Source: Alteromonas confluentis
Lineage (GTDB): Bacteria > Pseudomonadota > Gammaproteobacteria > Enterobacterales > Alteromonadaceae
Direction: 5' to 3'
Assembly (NCBI RefSeq): GCF_001757105.1
Contig: NZ_MDHN01000008.1
Location: 62,001-126,000 of the forward strand
DNA length: 64,000 bases
The notes below the pieces were generated by a model. The model saw nothing but the letters and a program-made list of their open reading frames with translations, was not told where the DNA came from and ran no database searches. The translations under genes and the position numbers were made by a program. Numbering within the stretch: the first letter of the stretch is position 1; each line of letters starts with the position of its first letter. Positions 24,651-32,823 of the stretch are shown piece after piece.

Positions 24651-25835
24651 TTATTTCAGCGCGGTTACTGACATATTTGGTGAACGGTAAACGACTTCAT
24701 CGTTCAGTTCGATGCCAATTCCCGGTGTGTCTGGCGCTTCGATAAAACCGTTAACCGGTTGTGGATCTTGAATACACAGCTCGCGGTTCCAGGATTTGGT
24801 TGCGTAGGTGTGGTGCTCGTGGATCAGGAAGTTCGGGATAGCGGTTTCCAGATGCAGGCTGGCGGCAGTCGCAACAGGGCCACCACATACGTGGGCCTGA
24901 ATGCGCACATCGTAAATGTCAGCGTAGTCACACACTTTCTTCGCTTCAGTGAAGCCACCACACAGACCAATATCTGGCTGCAATACGTCGAGAGACTGAT
25001 CTTCCAGATAAGGGCGAATTCCCCAGCGATTATACAAACGCTCACCACCGGCAATTGGCGCTTTCACATTACGGGCAACCTTGTCGTGCAGTTTAGAGTT
25101 CAGGTAGTTCACTGGCTCTTCGTAATACATGCAGCCAAATTCTTCTACCAGCTCACCCAGTTGAATAGCGGTGGTGGCGCCCGGCAAACTGTGGCATTCA
25201 AAGATGATGTCACCTTCGTCGCCCATGGCATCACGAATAGCTTGCAGACGAGCGCGGAACAGCTTCATTTCAGCGCGAGAGATTATCTTCGTACGGTCGA
25301 AGTGGGTGTCACCATTGATGTCATAAACGATGGGGTCAACCTTCACAGCGGTGTAACCTTCCGCCATGGCTTTTTCAGCGGCACGACCGTATTCTTCAGG
25401 CTGGATCAATTTTGTAATGGTGGTGTCCCAGTCGAACTGCAATTGGCTGGCGTAAGAACGCAATTTGCCGTTAGTTTTGCCTCCCAGTAGTTGATATACC
25501 GGCAGGCCAAGAGCTTTACCTTTGATGTCCCACAGTGCGGTATCCACGGCACTCATGGCGGCGTAAATCACAGGACCGCCACCGAGACCCCAGAAGCTCT
25601 CACGCAACATTTTCGACCACAGGCCTTCAGTGTTAAACGGGTTCCAACCAATTAGCATGGCTTCGGCGATTTCTTTAATCATGTGCGCTGCAGCCGAATG
25701 ACCCCAGTCGTAAGCCAAACCGGCTTCACCTAAACCGGTAATGCCTTCGTCAGTATAAATACGCACAAATACCGGGTTCCAAGGCGGACGCTCGGGGCAC
25801 TCGATATCAAAAATTTCAACTTTGGTAATTTTCAT
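24651..25835 (-). CDS. mandelate racemase/enolase superfamily sugar-acid dehydratase (galactonate dehydratase-like)
   Basis: A 394-residue TIM-barrel enzyme. N-terminal capping domain (1-120), then metal ligands in IIFECHSLPG, YYEEPV and GGERL, an Asp in QPDIGLCGG, and the active-site His in AHVCGGPVA followed by IHEHHTY. This His and the GP-A pattern are those of the D-galactonate/mannonate dehydratase side of the superfamily, so dehydration of an aldonic acid is likely. AGGACAT lies 7 bases before the ATG. The class II aldolase gene is upstream in the same direction, 165 bases away, with a repeat element between. Confidence 0.85.
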   Translation of the reverse strand: MKITKVEIFDIECPERPPWNPVFVRIYTDEGITGLGEAGLAYDWGHSAAAHMIKEIAEAMLIGWNPFNTEGLWSKMLRESFWGLGGGPVIYAAMSAVDTALWDIKGKALGLPVYQLLGGKTNGKLRSYASQLQFDWDTTITKLIQPEEYGRAAEKAMAEGYTAVKVDPIVYDINGDTHFDRTKIISRAEMKLFRARLQAIRDAMGDEGDIIFECHSLPGATTAIQLGELVEEFGCMYYEEPVNYLNSKLHDKVARNVKAPIAGGERLYNRWGIRPYLEDQSLDVLQPDIGLCGGFTEAKKVCDYADIYDVRIQAHVCGGPVATAASLHLETAIPNFLIHEHHTYATKSWNRELCIQDPQPVNGFIEAPDTPGIGIELNDEVVYRSPNMSVTALK

Positions 25836-25868
25836 TTTATGTCCTGAATCTGATATTGCAGTTTAAAC

Positions 25869-25998
25869 GCAGGCGCAGCGGGGAAAGGGATTGGCATTCA
25901 CAACCGTCTGCCGCAGGGATGCGGCAGTCGAGGCCCCATGGATGGGTTTACGCCGTGTTGTGAATGCCAATCCCGTCCCCGCGAAAGCTTGCGTCGGC
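25869..25998. repeat. palindromic intergenic repeat element, copy 1
   Basis: A conserved core at about 25905-25956 holds hairpin TGCCGC-N6-GCGGCA and hairpin CCCAT-GG-ATGGG. Perfect 18-base inverted arms flank it (25887-25904 and 25957-25974), continuing as an imperfect palindrome to the edges. The core matches copy 2 (31999-32136), but the arms are a different sequence. It fills the gap between the enolase and aldolase genes and ends two bases before the aldolase stop. No open frame here is coding. Confidence 0.85.
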
Positions 25999-26000
25999 GC

Positions 26001-26786
26001 TTATTCGCAGAATGTCGGGTCTAATTTATATGCGCGGCGCAGCATGGCTGGCCAGGCTTTTTGTCCGCCGGTTTCACCAGCGTGGACGATTTTGGCCTGC
26101 TCGTAAATGCCTTTTACGATAGGCTCTGGTATTTCGATGACTTCTTCACCGGCTTGCATCAACGACATCTGGATATCGCAAGCACGCTCCAAATCGTAGA
26201 AGCGCATAAATGCATCGCCCACGGTGGGGCCAACTGTCAGGCCGCCGTGATTGGGCAATAACATGTGATTCGTGTCGCCTAAATCTTCTTGTAGCTGTTT
26301 ACGTTCGTTGTCGTTAACCGCTAAACCTTCATAGCTATGGTAGCTCAGTGAAGGCAGTGAAAACAGCGAGTACTGGCTCCATGGCTTGAGTCCGCCCTTA
26401 AGCGTTGCAACGCCAATGGTGGCTTTGGTATGAAGGTGAATGACGCATTTTGCGTCTTCGCGCACTTCATGAATCGCGCTGTGAATAGTAAAACCGGCTG
26501 GGTTTATCTGATAAGGCGAGCCATCGAGAATATTGCCGTCCAGGTCAACCTTTACCAGATTTGACGCCCGTACCTCGTCGAAGGTCAGGCCAAACGCGTT
26601 AACCAGATAGTGGTTGGTTCCGGGTACTTTGGCTGAAATATGGGTGTAGATTAAGTCGCCCCAACGCATGTCCGCGACCAAACGGTAACAGGCTGCGAGG
26701 TCCACCCGAGTTTGCCATTCTTCTGGCGACACCTTGTCTTTCAAACTGAAATGTTCGAGTTCAAACACGGAGTCACTCCTTTTCAT
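26001..26786 (-). CDS. class II aldolase/adducin family protein
   Basis: A 261-residue soluble protein of the zinc-dependent aldolase/epimerase fold. Metal-binding His in VIHLHTKATIGV near 118 and PNHGGLTVG near 178, with WGDLIYTHISAK near 42 matching the N-terminal phosphate/substrate loop. Members cleave sugar phosphates or sugar acids, or decarboxylate; the adjacent dehydratase suggests a sugar-acid route. Upstream of the enolase gene, same strand, but separated by a large palindromic repeat that could reduce cotranscription. Confidence 0.83.
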   Translation of the reverse strand: MKRSDSVFELEHFSLKDKVSPEEWQTRVDLAACYRLVADMRWGDLIYTHISAKVPGTNHYLVNAFGLTFDEVRASNLVKVDLDGNILDGSPYQINPAGFTIHSAIHEVREDAKCVIHLHTKATIGVATLKGGLKPWSQYSLFSLPSLSYHSYEGLAVNDNERKQLQEDLGDTNHMLLPNHGGLTVGPTVGDAFMRFYDLERACDIQMSLMQAGEEVIEIPEPIVKGIYEQAKIVHAGETGGQKAWPAMLRRAYKLDPTFCE

Positions 26787-26844
26787 TTGTATTGATTTAA
26801 AGTAGCAGAGGAAGGAAAGACCAACAATCCCGACTTCATCTAAC

Positions 26845-27360
26845 TCATTCTTTATCGGTCTGGCTTTGGCGGAACAGCACTGAAAGGCTATCCCGCAAGG
26901 GGATAAGATGATCCCGGTTTTGCATATCCCGGATTGTCAGTTGGTAGACGTCCCGCTTCACCCAACTCAAATTGTCGTTCGCCCAGGCTGGAGCAGCGAA
27001 GGGCTGGCCGATACCTTCCAGTCCAGCATGCTGGCTGCACGCATAGATGCCCATGTTGTCCTTTGTTGTAAGTAATAACTTACCAACTTCAACATTAATA
27101 CCGGTTTGTGCAAAGACTTCACGATGCAACGTGCATTGTTCCGCCTCTGTTTCAGCTGTTTGGGCCACGGGCAGTTCGAGTAAGCCACCGGCATTTTGCC
27201 AGAGTAGCGTGTCGGTATCAGCTTTTATTATGCAAGCCAGGGTGTCATGTTGCTGGGGCGTACTCTCGATGGTGCGACATGCCGGAGGCGCGGGCAGGTC
27301 AGTGCATCCGAAAAGCGGCAAAAGTAACAATATGGCTGATAAGCGAAACCTAAAAAACAT
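26845..27360 (-). CDS. lipoprotein with a degenerate Nudix domain
   Basis: A 171-residue predicted lipoprotein: signal segment LSAILLLLPLFGC with lipobox LFGC (Cys19). The rest resembles a Nudix fold: GGLLELPV near 58 and the helix REVFAQTGI near 83 match the start and end of the Nudix box, but the two glutamates after the first turn (usually EE in REXXEEXG) are replaced by Ala and Gln. Catalysis is therefore doubtful. Divergent from the RND genes. Possibly a periplasmic sensor or binding module; that is inference. Confidence 0.65.
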   Translation of the reverse strand: MFFRFRLSAILLLLPLFGCTDLPAPPACRTIESTPQQHDTLACIIKADTDTLLWQNAGGLLELPVAQTAETEAEQCTLHREVFAQTGINVEVGKLLLTTKDNMGIYACSQHAGLEGIGQPFAAPAWANDNLSWVKRDVYQLTIRDMQNRDHLIPLRDSLSVLFRQSQTDKE

Positions 27361-27582
27361 ACAACCAGGTAAAATAAATGTTATTCAATTAAAAATTTAA
27401 AAGAGTCTTAGGCTCTTATACAAGATCACTGACTACGTATCAGTGGCGGCAGTATAACAATAATAATCACAGGTCCGAACCGGACTTGTTTTAAAATTTC
27501 GGTCTATGGAATGAAATGTAATACAGGTTAACCACTTGAAAGCACGACGATTATCGACCGGGAAATGTTGAAGGAATCAGAG

Positions 27583-28650
27583 ATGTCCATGAAATCTATA
27601 TTGTCCCCGCTTTTGTTGGGAGTTGTCGCGCTGGGTGGCTTTCTTGTTTATGTCAGTTTACCTGAAGAAGAAAAAACATCGGCGAGTAATGGTTTTGCTA
27701 CCCCGGTTCGAGCTGAATCTGTGGTATTGCAAACGTTCCCGGTTACCATTGAAGCCTTGGGCACCGCTAATGCGAATGAGTCGGTCACCATTACTGCGCA
27801 GCAAACAGACCGTGTGCGCGAGGTGAAATTTGACGATGGCGATCACGTTAAGGTGAACCAATTGCTGGTGCAGCTTAGCAACGAAGAAGAACTTGCCCGG
27901 GTCGTTGAGCTGGAAGCGAATATTGACGAAGCGCAGCGTCAGTTTGAGCGGGTCGTTAACCTGGCGAAAACCCGCGCCGCATCGCAACAAATTCTCGATG
28001 AACAACAAGCCAGAGTAAAAGCCCTGACCGCTCAGTTAGATGTAGCTAAAGCACAACTTTCCGAGCTGGAAATCCGCGCGCCTTTTTCTGGCGTGCTGGG
28101 TATTCGTAATGTCAGTGTCGGTTCGTTGGTGCAGCCTGGCGAAATTATCACTACGCTCGACGATATCAGCGTAATCAAAGTGGACTTCAGTGTTGCAGAA
28201 GGGCAACTGGCCAGCTTGTCACCGGGGCAGCGGGTTTTCGCTCGCTCGGTGGCGTATCCCGGTGAAACTTTTGAAGGTGAAATTTCAACCATCGATTCCC
28301 GTATTGATCCCGTCTCCCGGTCAGTTTTAGTGCGGGGGCTCATCAAAAACAATCCGACGCGACTCCGCCCAGGCATGTTGCTGCAAATTACATTGGAAAA
28401 GCAGGTGCTGGAAACCCTGGTGATTCCGGAAAAAGCCCTGGTACCCATTCAAGATAAGCAGTTTGTTTTCGTAATCGACGGCGACGTGGTGCACCAGCGA
28501 GAAGTGATTATTGGTGAGCGTAAACCTGGCATTGTGCAAATTGTTGACGGCCTCAGTGAGGGCGAGCGCATCGTGACCGAAGGCACTTTGCGAGTACAGC
28601 AGAATTCCAAGGTAAGAGTTCTGGACCCGCTAAACGCTGAAGGAGAATAA
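27583..28650 (+). CDS. RND efflux periplasmic adaptor (membrane fusion protein)
   Basis: A 355-residue HlyD/AcrA-type adaptor: N-terminal membrane anchor or signal (SILSPLLLGVVALGGFLVYV), lipoyl half-motifs (ESVTITAQQTDRVREVKFDDGD and the C-terminal partner ELEIRAPFSGVLGIRNVSVG), a short coiled-coil hairpin (about 115-165), a beta-barrel and a membrane-proximal domain. Start chosen at 27583, where AAGGAA lies 6 bases upstream; ATG 27565 has none. It precedes the RND pump by two bases. No outer-membrane channel gene is here, so it probably uses a shared TolC. Confidence 0.9.
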   Translation: MSMKSILSPLLLGVVALGGFLVYVSLPEEEKTSASNGFATPVRAESVVLQTFPVTIEALGTANANESVTITAQQTDRVREVKFDDGDHVKVNQLLVQLSNEEELARVVELEANIDEAQRQFERVVNLAKTRAASQQILDEQQARVKALTAQLDVAKAQLSELEIRAPFSGVLGIRNVSVGSLVQPGEIITTLDDISVIKVDFSVAEGQLASLSPGQRVFARSVAYPGETFEGEISTIDSRIDPVSRSVLVRGLIKNNPTRLRPGMLLQITLEKQVLETLVIPEKALVPIQDKQFVFVIDGDVVHQREVIIGERKPGIVQIVDGLSEGERIVTEGTLRVQQNSKVRVLDPLNAEGE

Positions 28651-28652
28651 CC

Positions 28653-31600
28653 ATGTGGTTATCAGATACTTCCGTTAAGCGTCCGGTGTTTGCCACGGTA
28701 ATCAACCTGCTGGTGGTGATCTTCGGGATTGTGGCAATCAGCATGTTGTCGTTACGGGAATACCCGGATATCGACCCGCCCATTGTTTCGATCACGACAA
28801 ACTACGATGGCGCATCGGCCAATATTGTCGAAACCCGTATCACCCAATTGCTGGAAGATCGCATCAGCGGTATTGAAGGCATTAAAAATATCACCTCAAG
28901 CAGCCGAAACGGCCGTTCACAAATTACCATTGAGTTTCAGCTTACCCGCGACATTGATGCTGCCGCTAACGATGTGCGCGAAGGGGTTAGCCGGGCACTG
29001 AATAATCTGCCTGAGCAGGCCGATCCGCCAGAAGTTGCCAAAGCCAACTCCGATGAAGATGTGGTGGTGTGGTTTAACCTGCGAAGTACCAACCTCGACA
29101 CCATGGAACTGACCGACTACGCCGAGCGTTTTCTGGTTGACCGTCTTTCCATTGCAGAAGGCGTGGCGCGGGTGCGTTTGGGGGGGCAGCGTACGTATGC
29201 AATGAAAGTCTTTCTCGACCGCAATGCTATGGCAGCACGTGGCATTACGGTAACTGATGTAGAAGACGTGATTCGTTCGGAAAACGTAGAGCTACCTGCC
29301 GGAGAGGTCGAGTCCAACGATCGCGATTTCGAAGTTCGGGTAGCCCGTTCATACCTGACACCCGATGACTTTGCCCAGCTCACCGTAGCGGTAGGTTCGG
29401 AAGGTTACCTGGTACGCTTAGGTGAGATAGCCCGCGTGGAACTGGCCCCGGAAGACGACGAAAGTGAGTTTCGTGGTGATGGGGTAAACATGATTGGCCT
29501 GGGGATCATTAAACAGTCTAAAGCCAACACCCTGGATGTGGTGCGTTCAGCCAAAGAACAAATCGCTAAAATAGAAGAAACTCTGCCGGATAACATCTTT
29601 ATTGTGCCCAGTTACGATTCTTCCGTATTCATCGAAGAATCCATCAACGAAGTGTACAACACGCTTATCATTGCCATGCTGCTGGTGGTTTTGGTGATCT
29701 ACCTTTTCCTCGGCAATGTGCGCGCCACGCTTATACCGGCAGTTACTGTCCCTGTGTCGATGATTGGGGCATTCATCGTGATGTACCTGCTCGGCTTCTC
29801 TATCAATCTCTTAACACTACTTGCCATGGTGCTGGGTATTGGCCTGGTGGTGGACGATGCCATCGTGGTGCTGGAAAACATTCACCGTCGCATCGAAATG
29901 GGAGAAACGCCATTACTAGCCGCTTATCGCGGAACCAAGGAGGTCGGCTTTGCGGTAATCGCGACCACGTTGGTGCTGATCTCGGTATTTGTACCTCTGG
30001 TGTTTCTGGAAGGGAATATCGGGCGGTTATTTACTGAGTTCGCCCTGGCTATGGCCGCTGCAGTGGCCTTTTCCAGTTTTACCGCTCTGTCGCTGTCGCC
30101 CATGATGGCCTCGAAATTACTCAAAAAACAAACCCGCAACAGTGGCTTTGGCAACTGGCTGGACAAACGCTTTCAGTCAATCGAAGGGCTCTATCATCGT
30201 AGTTTGGGAAAAACCATTCATCAGCCCTGGCTGATGGCCTTACTTTTTGTCATAACGCTAACGCTTATCTGGCAGTTGTTCGGCAAAATTCCCAGCGAGT
30301 TTACGCCCAAAGAAGACCGCGGCACATTTTACATTTTGATGAAGAGCCAGGAGGGGGCATCCTTCGAAAGTAATGCGGCTAACTTACGCAAAATCGAAGA
30401 AATTCTCATGCCCTATCGAGAGGAAGGCACTTTTGATCGACTGCTGGTAAGAGCGCCCGGCTTCGGCACCAACGCAGGTCTTGCCGTGGTGGGCGTAGTA
30501 CCCTGGGATCAGCGTGATTTCACCTCTTTTGAGCTAATGAACGAAGTGACCAAAAAGCTGGATGCCATTCCCGACGTGCGAACCTTCGGTATGATGCGTA
30601 GTGGCATCGCTGGACGTGCCGGACAGCCTGTGCAATTTGTTCTTCAGGGCGATACCTACGAAAACTTAGTGAGCTGGCGGGATATTATTCTGGATAAAGC
30701 CCGTGAAAACCCTGGCTTAGTGCGCGTAGATTCTGACTACAAAGATACCTCCCCACAGTTGCAGGTGAATATCGACCGTGACAGGGCGGCCGACCTCGGC
30801 GTTTCTATTTCGGATATCGGACGTACACTGGAAGTCATGCTGGGGCAGCGACGGGTATCAACCTACCTGGACCGTGGTGAAGAGTATTACGTTATCATGG
30901 AAGGGATTGAGGAAGACTACCGTAGCCCAAACAGTATCGACAATTTGTATGTGCGTTCCCAGCGAACCGGTCAGCTCATTCCCATGGACAACCTGCTAAC
31001 TGTGGATGAGCAGGCAACGTCGGCGGTGCTTAACCGCTACAACCGCATGCGCGCTATTACCATTGAAGCTAATTTGGCGGAAGGCTACACACTGGGCGAA
31101 GCCTTGGCTTATCTGGAAAACATTGTACACACCGAGTTGCCCGATGCTGCTTCTGTGGACTACAAAGGGGAATCCCAGCTTTACCATGAGCAGGGAAGTT
31201 CTTTTATCTTCGTGTTTATCCTGGCACTGGCGGTAACGTACCTTATCCTCGCTGCGCAGTTTGAAAGCTGGGTGCATCCTTTTGTGATCATGCTCACGGT
31301 GCCACTGGCGCTGGTGGGGGCTTTTATAGGTTTGTATCTAAGCGGTATGACACTGAATATTTACAGTCAGATTGGACTGGTGATGCTCATTGGTCTTGCG
31401 GCGAAAAACGGTATATTAATCGTCGAATTTGCCAATCAATTGCGGGATGCCGGCGTGGAATTTGAAGAGGCGTTACGTCGCGCCGCCGCCCAGCGATTAC
31501 GCCCTATCGTGATGACTGGTTTCACCACGGTATTCAGCTCACTGCCGCTGGTTCTCGCCAGTGGCCCGGGCTCTGAAAGCCGAATGGTCATTGGTATGGT

Positions 31601-31760
31601 GATTTTTGCTGGGGTAATCGTATCGGCATTCATGACGTTGTACATCGTACCAACGGCATACGCCACCTTTGCTAGAAACACCGGTTCACCAGAAACCCGA
31701 GCCAAAAGACTGGCCGAAGAAGACGCCGCCATTCCCTACCGCAAAGGGGATTTGGAGTAG
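28653..31760 (+). CDS. RND family efflux inner-membrane pump
   Basis: A 1035-residue AcrB-type proton-driven transporter: TM1 at about 10-30 (FATVINLLVVIFG), a large periplasmic loop, TM2-6 with the proton-relay pair in GLVVDDAIVVLENI (DD near 405), a second loop and TM7-12 with GLAAKNGILIVEFANQ. This is a full-length multidrug-type (HAE1) pump; substrate unknown. GGAG precedes the ATG. The C-terminus continues to 31760, followed by a repeat-rich gap and the convergent tpm gene. Confidence 0.93.
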   Translation: MWLSDTSVKRPVFATVINLLVVIFGIVAISMLSLREYPDIDPPIVSITTNYDGASANIVETRITQLLEDRISGIEGIKNITSSSRNGRSQITIEFQLTRDIDAAANDVREGVSRALNNLPEQADPPEVAKANSDEDVVVWFNLRSTNLDTMELTDYAERFLVDRLSIAEGVARVRLGGQRTYAMKVFLDRNAMAARGITVTDVEDVIRSENVELPAGEVESNDRDFEVRVARSYLTPDDFAQLTVAVGSEGYLVRLGEIARVELAPEDDESEFRGDGVNMIGLGIIKQSKANTLDVVRSAKEQIAKIEETLPDNIFIVPSYDSSVFIEESINEVYNTLIIAMLLVVLVIYLFLGNVRATLIPAVTVPVSMIGAFIVMYLLGFSINLLTLLAMVLGIGLVVDDAIVVLENIHRRIEMGETPLLAAYRGTKEVGFAVIATTLVLISVFVPLVFLEGNIGRLFTEFALAMAAAVAFSSFTALSLSPMMASKLLKKQTRNSGFGNWLDKRFQSIEGLYHRSLGKTIHQPWLMALLFVITLTLIWQLFGKIPSEFTPKEDRGTFYILMKSQEGASFESNAANLRKIEEILMPYREEGTFDRLLVRAPGFGTNAGLAVVGVVPWDQRDFTSFELMNEVTKKLDAIPDVRTFGMMRSGIAGRAGQPVQFVLQGDTYENLVSWRDIILDKARENPGLVRVDSDYKDTSPQLQVNIDRDRAADLGVSISDIGRTLEVMLGQRRVSTYLDRGEEYYVIMEGIEEDYRSPNSIDNLYVRSQRTGQLIPMDNLLTVDEQATSAVLNRYNRMRAITIEANLAEGYTLGEALAYLENIVHTELPDAASVDYKGESQLYHEQGSSFIFVFILALAVTYLILAAQFESWVHPFVIMLTVPLALVGAFIGLYLSGMTLNIYSQIGLVMLIGLAAKNGILIVEFANQLRDAGVEFEEALRRAAAQRLRPIVMTGFTTVFSSLPLVLASGPGSESRMVIGMVIFAGVIVSAFMTLYIVPTAYATFARNTGSPETRAKRLAEEDAAIPYRKGDLE

Positions 31761-31776
31761 CTAAAGGCCAGCGGTG

Positions 31777-31880
31777 TACGATAAGCCGGTGATTTACGAT
31801 AGGCCGGTGCTGTGGAAGCCCTGCGCATTTAAAATCTGGAACACGCCGCTGGTCAAATTTCATGAGATGCATGGGAGGCT
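31777..31880. repeat. 18-bp tandem duplication and decayed, inverted relative of the palindromic repeat
   Basis: TACGATAAGCCGGTG (31777-31791) and TACGATAGGCCGGTG (31795-31809) form a two-copy 18-bp tandem. At 31823-31848 a 26-base block matches the reverse complement of copy 2's right arm (32087-32112) at 24 of 26 positions; after it only weak similarity to the core remains. This looks like a decayed copy in opposite orientation. Confidence 0.6.
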
Positions 31881-31998
31881 GGCGCGAAAGCTGAGAGGAC
31901 TTTGGATTCAAAACGCATTGATAGCTCCCTATTGGGCTGTTGAGGGAAATGCTTGAAGGGACAAAGCCTACTAGCGTGATGAGTCGCTTGCTCGGGCG

Positions 31999-32136
31999 AA
32001 AAGACCGGCGCGGGAGCCTGGAGCATTTTAAATTCGGAACCGTCTGCCGCAGGGATGCGGCAGTCGAGCCCACATGGATGTGTTTACGGCGTGTTCCGAA
32101 TTTTAAATGCGCAAGGCTCCTAAAGCGCCGGTCTTT
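31999..32136. repeat. palindromic intergenic repeat element, copy 2
   Basis: Same core as copy 1 (about 32041-32092) with hairpins TGCCGC-N6-GCGGCA and CACAT-GG-ATGTG. Relative to copy 1 the second hairpin has paired changes on both sides (CCC to CAC with GGG to GTG), which preserve pairing. The inner arms 32023-32040 and 32093-32110 match at 17 of 18 positions, and the outer arms extend to AAAGACCGGCGC on both sides. It lies between the convergent RND pump and tpm. The rest of the 394-base gap shows no gene. Confidence 0.85.
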
Positions 32137-32154
32137 AACCAGCCCCGCAAGCTT

Positions 32155-32790
32155 TCAAGCGCCGGCCTTCAGCAGCCACACGTTTTCCTGGGCGTCTACT
32201 TTGCCTTTCAGATTGATTTCGTTGCCGTGTAGCAAGGTAATGCTGTAATGGTCGATGTAGTGTTGCTCCACTTCGTTGGCAATTACCGCAAAGGGAGGGC
32301 CGTCCATTTTTTGCTGATCATAATCGAAAGTGATCAACAGCTGCGGGGCAGTGCCTGTGAGGTCGCGCAGGTGTTTGGTGTAGCGTACCCGCATTTCAAA
32401 CGGCAGGGCTACCAGTGCTGCACGGTCATAAACCGCATCGATATTGCCCAGCATGTCGGGGGTAATATGAAAAATATCGCCGCCGAATAACGTAAAACCC
32501 GGGCCGTCGTAGCGTGTGATGTCACCTATTTTTGTGCTGTCAGGAATAATATCCAGTTGCTGACACAATTGCGCAATGGCAATGGTGCTCAGTTCGGCTG
32601 CCACCACGTAGTAGCCCTGTTTGATCAGCCACGGAATATCCAGCGTTTTACCACACAGCGGCACAAAAATGCGGCTGCCTGGTGCCAGCGATAAACGATG
32701 AATATTTTGGGTCAGGTTAGGATTGGCTTCCTGTTCATGAAAACCGGTCTCATTGTTATGCCACTTCATTAACCAGAATTCTGGATCCAT
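32155..32790 (-). CDS. tpm: thiopurine S-methyltransferase family protein
   Basis: A 211-residue SAM-dependent methyltransferase. It begins MDPEFWLMKWHNNETGFH, typical of bacterial TPMT, with the SAM loop VPLCGKTLDIPWL near 43, DRAALVALP near 126 and GPPFAV near 164. Bacterial members methylate selenium and tellurium oxyanions or sulfur compounds for detoxification. AAGGAATGGAAG precedes the ATG. Convergent with the RND pump, co-directional with the symporter gene 33 bases upstream, so possibly cotranscribed with it. Confidence 0.9.
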   Translation of the reverse strand: MDPEFWLMKWHNNETGFHEQEANPNLTQNIHRLSLAPGSRIFVPLCGKTLDIPWLIKQGYYVVAAELSTIAIAQLCQQLDIIPDSTKIGDITRYDGPGFTLFGGDIFHITPDMLGNIDAVYDRAALVALPFEMRVRYTKHLRDLTGTAPQLLITFDYDQQKMDGPPFAVIANEVEQHYIDHYSITLLHGNEINLKGKVDAQENVWLLKAGA

Positions 32791-32823
32791 CTTCCATTCC
32801 TTATCAGTTTAGATGTTGGCAGA

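Noticed and set aside
24759..25490. 243-codon plus-strand frame
   Set aside because: It is the antisense shadow of the enolase-family gene, which has all catalytic motifs.
25891..26106. Plus-strand 71-codon frame over repeat copy 1
   Set aside because: The same CRRDAAVE-type peptide occurs in copy 2 (31940-32248), so it is a translation of the repeat core, not a protein.
31672..32073. Minus-strand 133-codon frame over the RND end and the repeat region
   Set aside because: It lies antisense to the pump gene and inside the palindromic repeats; its Arg/Pro-rich translation is a typical repeat artefact.
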